Assembly (NCBI RefSeq): GCF_030848565.1
Contig: NZ_JAVDDV010000017.1
Coordinates: forward strand, 1 to 64,000
DNA: 64,000 nucleotides
From: Natronolimnohabitans sp. A-GB9
Lineage (GTDB): Archaea > Halobacteriota > Halobacteria > Halobacteriales > Natrialbaceae
Direction: 5' to 3'
Every line of letters starts with the position of its first letter. Position 1 is the stretch's first letter. The translations under genes and the position numbers were made by a program. A model generated the notes under the pieces. The model ran no database searches, was not told the DNA's origin, and saw only the letters and a list, made by a program, of their open reading frames with translations. Shown piece after piece: positions 48,793-57,131 of the stretch.

Positions 48793-50588
48793 ACGAACTA
48801 CTCACCGTTCCCCCGGCGTTGATCGTCGCCGTCGCAATCGCTCTCGTCCCGCTGCTATCGCGGCGGTTGGCCCACGGCGTCGCCACGCTCTCGTTGATCG
48901 CGGTCGTCGCCTGGGGGCTGCTCGCACCCGAGGGTGTCGGCCCGACGGCGACGTTCATGGGATTCGAGATCATCGTCCTCGAGGTCGATCAGTTCTCGCG
49001 GCTGATGGCGATCATCTTCGGTGGGTTCGGTGCCTTCGCGGTCGCCTATGCCTACTTCGCCGAGACGAACAACCGTCACCTCATGTGGGGGCTCGGCTAC
49101 GTCACCGCCTCGCTGTGGACGGTCATGGTCGGCGACTGGCTCGGCCTGCTGGTCGGCTGGGAAGCTATGGCCATCGCCAGCACGATCTTCATCTGGCACA
49201 CCGGCGGCCGTGCGATTCGGACCGGGTTCCGATACGCGCTGGCTCATGCCATCGGTGGTAGTCTCCTGCTGGCCGGGATCGTCCTCTATCTGTTCACGCT
49301 CGATCCGGGTCCGACCGCACTCCACTTCGACGGCACCGGAATCGGTGGGATGGAGGTTCCGATCTTCGGCCTCGATGTCTCGGTGCCGGCGCTGTTGGCT
49401 GGCGTCGGGATCGGGCTGAACGCGGCGATCATCGGCTTCCACGCCTGGCTGCCCGACACCTATCCGAGCCCACACGTCGCGACGTCGGTGTTCCTTGCCT
49501 GCTATACCACCAAGACTGCCGTCTACGCCGCTTACCGCGCGTTCCCCGAAGGGAACCTCTACCTCGCGTACATGGGCGGCGCGATGGCGATCTACGGGGC
49601 GGCGTTCGCGCTGGCCCAGAAGGACATGCGCCGACTCCTCTCCTATCACATCCAGGGACAGGTCGGGTTCATGCTCGTCGGCATCGGCGTCGGGACGCAA
49701 CTCGGCATCGCCGGCGGCTTCGCCCACCTGTTCAACCACATCCTCTACAAGGGGCTGTTGTTCATGGCCGCGGGGATCATCATCCTCAAGATCGGCAAGG
49801 AGGGTCTCGATCAGTTCGGTGCCATCGGTACGACCGCGCCGATCGCGCTTGGCGCCTTCCTCGTCGGTGCGCTGTCGATTTCCGGCGTTCCTGGCTTCAA
49901 TGGCTTCGTCAGCAAGGGGATGTTGACCGACGCGGTCATCGCCCGGGAGCTCGGGGTCCTCGAGTGGATGCTCTATCTAGGCAGCGTCGGTACCTTCGCT
50001 TCGTTCATCAAGTTCGGCTACTACGCCTTCCTCGATGGCAAGCCGATCGATATGCCCGATGCTGACTGGGGCCACGGGCTGGTTACCGGCGGCGTCGCCG
50101 CTGGCTGTATCGGCTTCGGGCTCTACTATCCGGCGCTGTACGCGATCGTTCCATTCAGCGACGCGTGGGGGGCCGAACCGTACACCCTCTATCAGTTCAC
50201 GAAAACGTCCCTCCTCGCGGCCGGCGGCCTGTTAGTCTTCGTCGTCGGAAAGCCGCTGTTCGATCGGCTCCACGGCGGTATCGACGTCAACCGGGGTCAC
50301 GATCCGCTCGCGTTCTACGGCGCGAAGGGGCTGTCCGGTGGCATCGGCGGCACGTACAACCGGGTCAACGACGCCGTCGTCGACACCGGCTGGGCCCTGG
50401 TCCGGACCGCCCACGACCCGAGTCGGACGATCCGAACGGCCGTTCCGACCGGCTGGCGTGACCGGTACGACCAGCGGTTGGAGCGAACTCCCGGAAAGAC
50501 TGGCGGGAAACTCGGTATCGGACTGACGATCTACGTCGCGACCGGCGTGCTCATGCTCGCACTCGGATTCGCGCTGTTCATCCACTAA
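48789..50588 (+). CDS. mnhD: Cation/proton antiporter subunit D, second copy (NuoL/MnhA-like)
   Basis: The 599-residue protein has about 14-15 helices and the NuoL/M core: GWEAMAIASTIFIWH (Glu in TM5), IIGFHAWLPDTYPSPHVATS (Lys replaced; HAWLP kept), KDMRRLLSYHIQGQVGFMLV and HLFNHILYKGLLFMAAGIII. The C-terminal part (GTYNRVNDAVVDTGWALVRT) is longer than in the other copies and recalls the lateral region of the MnhA/NuoL type. It overlaps mnhD1 by ATGA. Confidence 0.9.
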   Translation: MNELLTVPPALIVAVAIALVPLLSRRLAHGVATLSLIAVVAWGLLAPEGVGPTATFMGFEIIVLEVDQFSRLMAIIFGGFGAFAVAYAYFAETNNRHLMWGLGYVTASLWTVMVGDWLGLLVGWEAMAIASTIFIWHTGGRAIRTGFRYALAHAIGGSLLLAGIVLYLFTLDPGPTALHFDGTGIGGMEVPIFGLDVSVPALLAGVGIGLNAAIIGFHAWLPDTYPSPHVATSVFLACYTTKTAVYAAYRAFPEGNLYLAYMGGAMAIYGAAFALAQKDMRRLLSYHIQGQVGFMLVGIGVGTQLGIAGGFAHLFNHILYKGLLFMAAGIIILKIGKEGLDQFGAIGTTAPIALGAFLVGALSISGVPGFNGFVSKGMLTDAVIARELGVLEWMLYLGSVGTFASFIKFGYYAFLDGKPIDMPDADWGHGLVTGGVAAGCIGFGLYYPALYAIVPFSDAWGAEPYTLYQFTKTSLLAAGGLLVFVVGKPLFDRLHGGIDVNRGHDPLAFYGAKGLSGGIGGTYNRVNDAVVDTGWALVRTAHDPSRTIRTAVPTGWRDRYDQRLERTPGKTGGKLGIGLTIYVATGVLMLALGFALFIH

Positions 50589-50694
50589 CAATGACGAGGA
50601 GTACACTTCCCGAGACGACCCTTACGACACGGACGGATAGCCGGAGCGAGTACGGAGCGGACACACTGTGTGTTCCGGGGGAGGTGAGCTGATC

Positions 50695-52164
50695 ATGTCG
50701 GAACTCGATTGGCTCGTCGGCGCCATCGTCCTCTTACCGCTGCTGACGGCGACGATCCCCATCGCTGCCAGCCTCCGCTGGAAGAACGTCGGCTGGAGCT
50801 TCGCCGCGGTGATCCTCTCGACGACGTTTGCCCTCGCTGTAACGGTCGCGTGGAACATCTACCAGAACGGATCGATCCGCTACGAAGTCGCCGGCATCGA
50901 GGTTCCGTTCGGTATCGAACTGTTCGCCGACGAGTTCTCGATGCTCGTCGTCGTCCTCGTCTTGCTGATCTGCCTTGGCGTCCTCGTCTACACCCGTATC
51001 GGCGGGCCACGTGGAAACGCCTTCTACGGCGGCTTCCTGCTGTTGACCGGTGGAATGCTCGGTGTCGTGCTCACCGGCGACATCTTCAACCTCTACGTTT
51101 TCCTCGAGATCATGGCGATCTCCTCGTACGCCCTGGTCTCGTCTTCGAAGTACCGCTGGTCGACCTACGCGGCGTTCAAGTACTTGCTGGTCGGTACCGT
51201 CGGGGCGTCGTTTTACCTGCTTGGCGTCGCGCTCGTGCTCGCGGCGACGGGGACGCTGACGATGAACGAGCTGCCCGAACAGCTCGCGGCGGCCGGCTAC
51301 ACCGAACCCGTCGTCGTCACTGCGTTCGTGTTGATGGGTGTCGGACTCGCGATCAAAATCGCGCTGTTCCCGGTCCATACGTGGCTGGCCGACGCTCACG
51401 CCTCGGCACCCGACGGGATCAGTGCCGTCATCTCGGCGCTGATGCCCGCGGTCGCGGTGTATGCGTTCGCGCGGATCATCTTCACCGTCTTCACGCCCGC
51501 GTTCCTCGAGGCGAACCCGATGATCTCACAGCTCCTGCTCGTCGGTGCGCTCTTGAGCCTCTTCGCCGGAAGCCTCTTTGCGCTCCTACAGGATCACATC
51601 AAGCTCGTGTTGGCGTACTCGACGGTCTCGCAGTTCGGCCTCATCCTTATCGGGATCGCCGTCGCGAACGAGACCGCGCTCTTCGGCTCGATGCTTCATA
51701 TCTTCGGTCACGGCATCGTCAAGGCCTCGCTGTTCATCCTGGCAGGCATGTTCGCGTTGCGCTTTGGCGGTATCCGGACCGTCGACGAGTACGCTGGCCT
51801 CGCGAAACGTGCTCCGGTGATGGCCGGTGCCTTCGCCGTCCTCGGGATCGCGATGATCGGTCTTCCGCCGACGGTTGGGTTCGTCGGGAAGTGGTACATC
51901 GCGCTCGGTGCCTTCGAGGAGGGAATGTGGCTCGTCACCCTGCTCGTCCTCGGCAGCACGCTGCTGTCGGCAGGGTACATCCTACCGTTTATCAACCGGA
52001 TCTACTTCCATCCCTTCGACGGCGAGGACGTCGACCGAGCCTCGATCACCTACGGGATGGTGATCGCCATCGTCCTCGGTGCCGGACTCGGGTTGATCCT
52101 CGGGTTCTTCTCGGCGGAGATCCAGCTCCTCCTCGAGAGTGCCGTCGAGGACATGGTGGCCTGA
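50695..52164 (+). CDS. mnhD: Cation/proton antiporter subunit D, third copy
   Basis: The 489-residue protein is the most canonical MnhD: YVFLEIMAISSYALVSSSKY (Glu), AIKIALFPVHTWLADAHASA-PDGISAVISALMPAVAVYAF (Lys, HTWL), DHIKLVLAYSTVSQFGLILI and HIFGHGIVKASLFILAGMFA. It is separated from the second copy by 106 bases and has its own Shine-Dalgarno site (GGAGGTGA, 7 bases before ATG 50695), so it may be made at a different level. It closes the operon. Confidence 0.94.
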   Translation: MSELDWLVGAIVLLPLLTATIPIAASLRWKNVGWSFAAVILSTTFALAVTVAWNIYQNGSIRYEVAGIEVPFGIELFADEFSMLVVVLVLLICLGVLVYTRIGGPRGNAFYGGFLLLTGGMLGVVLTGDIFNLYVFLEIMAISSYALVSSSKYRWSTYAAFKYLLVGTVGASFYLLGVALVLAATGTLTMNELPEQLAAAGYTEPVVVTAFVLMGVGLAIKIALFPVHTWLADAHASAPDGISAVISALMPAVAVYAFARIIFTVFTPAFLEANPMISQLLLVGALLSLFAGSLFALLQDHIKLVLAYSTVSQFGLILIGIAVANETALFGSMLHIFGHGIVKASLFILAGMFALRFGGIRTVDEYAGLAKRAPVMAGAFAVLGIAMIGLPPTVGFVGKWYIALGAFEEGMWLVTLLVLGSTLLSAGYILPFINRIYFHPFDGEDVDRASITYGMVIAIVLGAGLGLILGFFSAEIQLLLESAVEDMVA

Positions 52165-52256
52165 TCCGGCTGCTCCTCTTTTCCTGGAACGGCTTGCAAT
52201 AACCCGCTGTCCGGAACGATTGTACAGCGTTACTCGAGCGGGAGGAACAGTCGTCG

Positions 52257-53411
52257 TTACTCGGAGTCCGTCGCGTCGTCGGGTTCGGTCGTCGAGTCGA
52301 GTCGTTCGACGAGCGGCCGCTCTCGTGGGACGGCGATCGCTCGCTCGGACGGTGGTGATCGCAGTTGTGGTTTCGAGGGGCTCGCTTCCTGTCGGGTCTG
52401 CTCGTCGGTTCGGTCGCCGCGGACGCCACGAGGCGTCAGGTAGTCGCCGTCGATGTCGACGCCGGCTTCCTTACAGAGGCGTTTGAGCACTGATCGGGCG
52501 CCTTCGGTCGTGATCGCCGGCGGGGCGATCGCCCGTTCGCGGGCGAGTTCCGTCGCCGTCCGTGACTCGAGTAACTCCTCGACAGCCTCCTCGTCGTGGC
52601 CCCGTTCCCGGAGCGTCTCCCGGACTTGCCGGGCGATCGAAGGCGCATGGCGGGTCGGGAACAGCGGCCAGTCGTTGGCGGGCGGATCGAGCACGACACG
52701 ATACCGCCGCAGTGCCGTCCGGGCCGGCGCGAGCACGGCGACTTCCTCCAGGCGCTGGGACTTGCCGAGAACGCGGATCGTCCCCGTATAGAAGTCGACG
52801 TCGTCCCAGGTGGCACCGGTGCGCCGGTCGTCGTCAGGGACGCGGAACAGTTCCGACCCGCGCACGCCGGAGTGTGCGAGCAACGCTACCATGGCGTACT
52901 CCCGAAGTCGAGAGATCCGTTCGTCGCGGTCGTCGACCGACGCGGCCTCGAGAGCGCGAGTGCGGACGTAGTCCTCGAGTCGACGGCGTTGGTCGGTCGT
53001 CCAGTAGTCACCGTTCGACCGCTCCTCGGCAGTCGGCAGTGTGGCTTCGGCTGCATCGGTCGCTGCCGGATTCGACTCGAGAATGCCGCCGCGAACGCAC
53101 CACGAGAGAAACGCACGGACGACCGCGTAGTAGGTGCCAGCCGTGGAGGCAGTGTACTCGCCGCGGTCGGCCCGGGCGCGTAACTCGTCGGCGTAGGCCC
53201 GCATGTGCGCGACCTCGAGAGCGAACAGGGAGGAGACGCCGTGATCGCGCTCGAGCCAGTCAGCCCACCGTCGCAGGATCGATTCTGCGTTCGAGGCGTA
53301 CGTGCCCGCGCCCGTGCCGTCGGGATTGCCGACAGCCTTGCGTTGGAGGTAGGTATCGATCGCATCAACGACGGTAATCTCCCCGTTCGATCCCGCCTCG
53401 GAGTCACTCAC
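52257..53411 (-). CDS. Tyrosine recombinase-like protein with decayed catalytic C-terminus
   Basis: The 384-residue protein has an N-terminal SAM-like core-binding domain (VVDAIDTYLQRK, TAGTYYAVVRAFLSWCVRGG) and a catalytic domain with the first Arg (ALLAHSGVRGSELFRV) and the segment ITTEGARSVLKRLCKEAGVD shared with the recombinase at 57132. After GDYLTPRGVRGDRTDEQ it diverges: the HxxR box reads PRGVR, and the H/W and Tyr-nucleophile positions are missing, replaced by an Arg/Glu/Ser-rich tail. It is probably inactive as an integrase. The start is GTG 53411; no closer ATG precedes the first domain. Confidence 0.75.
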   Translation of the reverse strand: MSDSEAGSNGEITVVDAIDTYLQRKAVGNPDGTGAGTYASNAESILRRWADWLERDHGVSSLFALEVAHMRAYADELRARADRGEYTASTAGTYYAVVRAFLSWCVRGGILESNPAATDAAEATLPTAEERSNGDYWTTDQRRRLEDYVRTRALEAASVDDRDERISRLREYAMVALLAHSGVRGSELFRVPDDDRRTGATWDDVDFYTGTIRVLGKSQRLEEVAVLAPARTALRRYRVVLDPPANDWPLFPTRHAPSIARQVRETLRERGHDEEAVEELLESRTATELARERAIAPPAITTEGARSVLKRLCKEAGVDIDGDYLTPRGVRGDRTDEQTRQEASPSKPQLRSPPSERAIAVPRERPLVERLDSTTEPDDATDSE

Positions 53412-53700
53412 GGTTTGACACCCCCATTCGGGACTGTTCGACGTGTTTCGGCCGCTGTCCGGTCCGGACGCCGTCGTCTCCCGGTCGCTCGCGGCTGTCG
53501 ACGAGTCGACGAGAACGCCTGTTGAGATCGACGCCGCGGATCATCTACTCGTACAGTACTGGTCCACCACCCTAAATCTGTGTTTCGATACGCAGAACGT
53601 GTAAAAAACAGTTCGGACGAACACGTCGATAGTCGGTTCGACGTGACTGTTGGCTCCACTAACTGTCGGCATTATGTCGCCCCCTGAGGTACGCCACCGT

Positions 53701-54534
53701 ATGCGTTACTCGACCTCACGGCGTTCGATGGTAGCCAGCGGTGCCGTCGTGGGTGTCTGTGGGCTCGCTGGCTGTCTTTCCGGCGATCGGGACGTCGAGC
53801 GGACGGTTACCGAGACTTACACCGCCGACGAACTGACCGCGATCGCCGTCGAGACGACTATCGGCGACGTCGCCGTCGAGACGGCTTCTGACGGCGGGAT
53901 CGACATCGAGGGCCAGAAGGCGGCGATCAGTCGGGACGACCTCGAGATGGTCGGACTCGAGGCGACCGTCGACGACGGCGTCCTCGAACTGTCGGTCGAC
54001 CACGACGAGTCACGGTCGCTGTTCGGTCTCCGACCCGATCCAGTCCTCGATCTGTCCGTCGCCGTTCCGGAGGAACTCTCCGTTGAGCGCGTCGAGTCGG
54101 GTTCAGGTGCGGTCGATGCGACCGACGTCGTCGGCGACCTAACCGTGATTACGGAGACCGGCGACGTCACGCTGGCCGCCGTCGACGGAACCGTCTCTGT
54201 CGCGAGCGAGACTGGAGCGATCACCGTCTCCGATCCCGCGTCGATCGATCGGCTAACGAACGAGTCTGGAGACGTCACGGCGTCGATTCCCGGTCTCGAC
54301 GGTGATGCGACGATCGAGACGACCACGGGTGCCGTCGAACTCCGACTGCCCGACCGACTCGATCTGACGCTCGACCTCACGACCGACACCGGTGAGATAA
54401 CGGTCTCCGACGTCGCGGACCTCCCGGAGATGGCAGGTGATTCGTTGATCGAGGCCGTCATCGGGGACGGAACGCATCGACTCGAGGTCACGACCGAACG
54501 CGGCGACGTGATGGTGACGGGACGAGAGCAGTGA
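53701..54534 (+). CDS. Tat-exported lipoprotein with DUF4097-like beta repeats
   Basis: The 277-residue protein begins with a twin-arginine signal and lipobox (SRRSMVASGAVVGVCGLAGC), so it is exported folded and lipid-anchored at Cys27 or so. The rest is a run of beta strands with repeated TGDVTLAAVDGTVSVASETG and SGDVTASIPGLDGDATIETT-TGAVEL units, the pattern of the DUF4097 right-handed beta-helix 'adhesin-like' family. The start ATG 53701 puts RR eight residues in. Role at the cell surface unknown. Confidence 0.82.
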   Translation: MRYSTSRRSMVASGAVVGVCGLAGCLSGDRDVERTVTETYTADELTAIAVETTIGDVAVETASDGGIDIEGQKAAISRDDLEMVGLEATVDDGVLELSVDHDESRSLFGLRPDPVLDLSVAVPEELSVERVESGSGAVDATDVVGDLTVITETGDVTLAAVDGTVSVASETGAITVSDPASIDRLTNESGDVTASIPGLDGDATIETTTGAVELRLPDRLDLTLDLTTDTGEITVSDVADLPEMAGDSLIEAVIGDGTHRLEVTTERGDVMVTGREQ

Positions 54535-54615
54535 TCCTTCTAAACGACACCGGGCTACTAGTGTAGTTCAGTGACGGTCAATGACATGGAGTTAACTGGT
54601 GATCCATCGATCGAG

Positions 54616-54636
54616 TATAGGGGAGGGGATTCGAAC
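54616..54636 (-). other. Sequence resembling a tRNA 3' end (possible attachment-site relic)
   Basis: On the minus strand it reads GTTCGAATCCCCTCCCCTAT, like a tRNA T-loop, 3' T-stem and acceptor strand. The matching 5' T-stem and the rest of a tRNA are absent. Tyrosine recombinases often leave such 3' fragments at one edge of an integrated element, and two recombinase genes lie nearby. The match is short and may be chance. Confidence 0.25.
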
Positions 54637-54648
54637 AGAAGCCAGTGA

Positions 54649-54765
54649 AGTGCCACGGGGGCAAGTTGCTCGAGAATCGAAGATTCTCGTGACCACGGAA
54701 ATCTCCGATTTCCGGACGACTCCGTGGCATTCGCCTTAACCGTCTGTAAGCGCCAGTGCTTACAG
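54649..54765. other. Multi-hairpin structured element
   Basis: Four perfect 8-bp helices lie in 117 bases: an outer pair TGCCACGG (54651-54658) / CCGTGGCA (54722-54729) encloses hairpins CGAGAATC-GAA-GATTCTCG (54671-54689) and CGGAAATC-TCC-GATTTCCG (54696-54714); a fourth, CTGTAAGC-N6-GCTTACAG (54744-54765), follows. The first three make a three-way junction. It could be a non-coding RNA or the folded end of an IS200/IS605-type element. The fourth covers the last stop codon of the disrupted hydrolase and may be its terminator. Confidence 0.6.
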
Positions 54766-55050
54766 CTGTCCGCTATTCGATCCTGACTTTGACGATTGCT
54801 TAGGAAGTGCCGATGCTAGGCGTTCCTCACCACCAACAACTGGAATCCGCACCGAGCTATCGTTGAGATTAACTGTAATCTCGACTCGAATTTCAGGTGG
54901 CTGGAACATTCCGTGGCCAGAGTCAGTCAATAAGAATGTGATCCCGGGTCGATTACCAGCTTCAAAGACCCGATCGGTCGCCTGAAGATTGAAGCCGACA
55001 TGGTACGGTCTGCCTGGTGAATTCAGGGCGAACGTCTCGCTGACCGATTT
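54760..55050 (-). pseudogene. Severed C-terminal part of the CocE-type hydrolase
   Basis: Directly after the TGA at 55051-55053 the same minus-strand frame stays open for 96 codons to a TAA at 54760-54762. It reads KSVSETFALNSPGRPYHVGF, NLQATDRVFEAGNRPGITFL and ends VRIPVVGGEERLASALPKQS..., which is the expected last part of the X-Pro dipeptidyl-peptidase C-terminal beta domain. In relatives the residue at the stop is usually Arg (PQNR-x-S), so a CGA to TGA change is likely. See the main entry. Confidence 0.7.
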
Positions 55051-56700
55051 TCAGTTTTGTGGGTTCATCCAGCCTCGGTTGACGATATCGGCCCCACCAG
55101 TTTCGTCGTATTCGACCAGTAGTGCTGTGACGTTCGCAGCTGGTTCGTCAAATGAAAGTGTTAGATCTGGGAAGACGCTTCCACTAACGCGGATGTCCTC
55201 TTCGAGTGGATCGGTCGTATAGACGAGTCGGTGTTCGGATTCGTCAGCATTGGCGTGGCTATTGATATGAATATCCGGGTTATCGACAAAACTCTCTTCG
55301 ACGGGCTGACCGTTGGATTTCTCGAGGACGAGTCCGCCTTGGGTTTGGCCACCAGGTGTAAAATTGACATCGACGTGTTCAGTTTCAGGATGGGGCCAAT
55401 CAGGTTCGGCTGTCAGTGAGCCATCCTCGCGCTCGATCGTAACTGGTGGCTCGTCCATAACACCGTTATCGACATTAAAGAGCCAGTAGGTGTACCAACG
55501 ATTGAGGAGGTCAAACCAGGCCTCTCGCTGGATCGGAACGTGATGACCTCCTTGGTGAAGCCATACGCGGTATGGCTTATTATGCTCTCTAAGCTCGTTT
55601 ACGAGTTTGGATGTGTTCGATGTTTCGACATTAAAGTCATAAATACCGTGGCAGACAAACACACCACAGTCGATATTCTCGACGTCTGGTAAGTAATTCC
55701 GTTCGTGCCACCAGTCGTTGTAATTTCCAGTGGTTCGGTCTTGGCCTTCCTCAACTCGTTCCCGTGCTGTGTCACAGACATGGCCGTTTTCTCGACTCAT
55801 GATGAAGTCGAAAAGTCCACCCATATCCATTCTCGACGCGACGTGGCCATTTGCCCGGTAGTAGTCGTACCAGTTCGAAATCGATACTATCGGGACGATC
55901 GCTTCGAGACCGCTAACACCTGTCGTCGCAACGCCATTAGCGAGTGTCCCATTGTATGAGACTCCCATAGCAGCGCATTTTCCAGTTGTCCAATCTGCGG
56001 TGACCTTTTGACCGCCTTCGCGACGATCGTACGCGTCCGCCCGCCCGTTCAGCCAGTCAACAACCGTTTTGATTCCTTCAATTTCGTTCTCTCCACCGAC
56101 GTCAGGACAGCCGGTGGACTGCTCGGTACCGATTGAAGCAGGGTACGCCCAGATGAACCCACGTTGTAGCAACTGCTCTTCGAAAGGTCCTGGCCCAATA
56201 TTTGGACCCTCTCGACCGGTGAATTCGGCTAAGTCGGAATAATCCTCGTAGACTTTCCGTGAACGCGCTTCTGCGCTTTCGTCGAGATCGCGGCCCGGTT
56301 TATCCGGGACATATAACTCTTCGCTCGGCGGATAGCCCCACGCTGCTTGATATTCCCCATAGTATGGGCTAGGCTCCATCACGACCGGGAGCCGTAGGTC
56401 GCTGGTTTCGGTTGATGCAGGCCGTGCGATTTCAACATGAACACGGTCTGGTTCGCCCGTCCCATCCGAATCTAATGACGTCTCGACCCAGTAATCTTCC
56501 CGAATTACTTCGTCGTCAGCGAAGACTGGCTGAGCGCGTCCATTTTCGAACCTCGGCTCAGCATTAGCCGCAACTGGGGTCGCAAATGTAGCAGCCGCGA
56601 CGCTCGTCACTGCCCCCGTTGTTGCTGCGGTTCGCAGAACCCGTCGTCGGGTGGTATTTTGACTTTGATCTTTCTCTTTTCCTGACTTTCTATTTAGCAT
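55051..56700 (-). CDS. CocE/NonD (X-Pro dipeptidyl-peptidase-like) hydrolase, Tat-exported, prematurely stopped
   Basis: The 549-residue open frame begins with a Tat signal (NTTRRRVLRTAATTGAVTSV ... ATPVAANA). The alpha/beta hydrolase domain has the nucleophile Ser248 in GVSYNG, an Asp in HGIYDFNVET and a His in HQGGHHV; an all-beta C-terminal domain follows. The family cleaves X-Pro peptides or acyl esters. The frame stops at TGA 55051-55053 inside the C-terminal domain, which continues in frame beyond it to 54760, so the full product would be about 646 residues. The gene is clearly more AT-rich than its neighbours, suggesting recent transfer. Start ATG 56700 (MLNRKSG); the frame to 56754 is longer. 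Confidence 0.8.
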   Translation of the reverse strand: MLNRKSGKEKDQSQNTTRRRVLRTAATTGAVTSVAAATFATPVAANAEPRFENGRAQPVFADDEVIREDYWVETSLDSDGTGEPDRVHVEIARPASTETSDLRLPVVMEPSPYYGEYQAAWGYPPSEELYVPDKPGRDLDESAEARSRKVYEDYSDLAEFTGREGPNIGPGPFEEQLLQRGFIWAYPASIGTEQSTGCPDVGGENEIEGIKTVVDWLNGRADAYDRREGGQKVTADWTTGKCAAMGVSYNGTLANGVATTGVSGLEAIVPIVSISNWYDYYRANGHVASRMDMGGLFDFIMSRENGHVCDTARERVEEGQDRTTGNYNDWWHERNYLPDVENIDCGVFVCHGIYDFNVETSNTSKLVNELREHNKPYRVWLHQGGHHVPIQREAWFDLLNRWYTYWLFNVDNGVMDEPPVTIEREDGSLTAEPDWPHPETEHVDVNFTPGGQTQGGLVLEKSNGQPVEESFVDNPDIHINSHANADESEHRLVYTTDPLEEDIRVSGSVFPDLTLSFDEPAANVTALLVEYDETGGADIVNRGWMNPQN

Positions 56701-57131
56701 TACATAATTATATACATGAAGATATATTTTAGTAGTAACTATATACCAATTCATTTATAAGTCATGGGAGTGATGACGAGATTGTCGCTGGCACGACTGA
56801 GCGTCAACTATAGTAACAACTGGAACTGTTTGTACACCGATCGCACGACCGCTATGCGATCGGGTACTCACTGGCGTTCAGTGACTACTATCGTCCGTGG
56901 GTGGTTTGTAGAATTTGAAATCCCGCACTTGTGCACGAACTCTCTGGGGACGAGCTCAGTTCGATATAGCTATATAAGATTTATACATGCAGCGGGAATT
57001 GCGATTCACGCTCTGTAGCGCCCAACGGGGCCGCAAGCAAACAGAACGGCCGAATAGATAATCCACTTTGGATTAGACGAGTAATCACAAGTGGCTTTAT
57101 TGTTCGAAACGCCGTACAGTCATCGCAAGCG
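56701..57131. other. AT-rich intergenic region between hydrolase and recombinase
   Basis: Around 56700-56760 the sequence is very AT-rich (ATTACATAATTATATACATG), with likely TATA elements for the hydrolase on the minus strand. A second AT-rich patch (TATAGCTATATAAGATTTAT, 56966-56985) lies before the recombinase gene. No gene seen. Confidence 0.45.

Noticed and set aside
54616-54636. A complete tRNA gene
   Set aside because: Only a 3'-like fragment is present; no matching 5' T-stem, anticodon arm or acceptor 5' strand.
54649-54765. Riboswitch before a gene
   Set aside because: The structure is at the 3' end of one gene and downstream of another, not in a leader.
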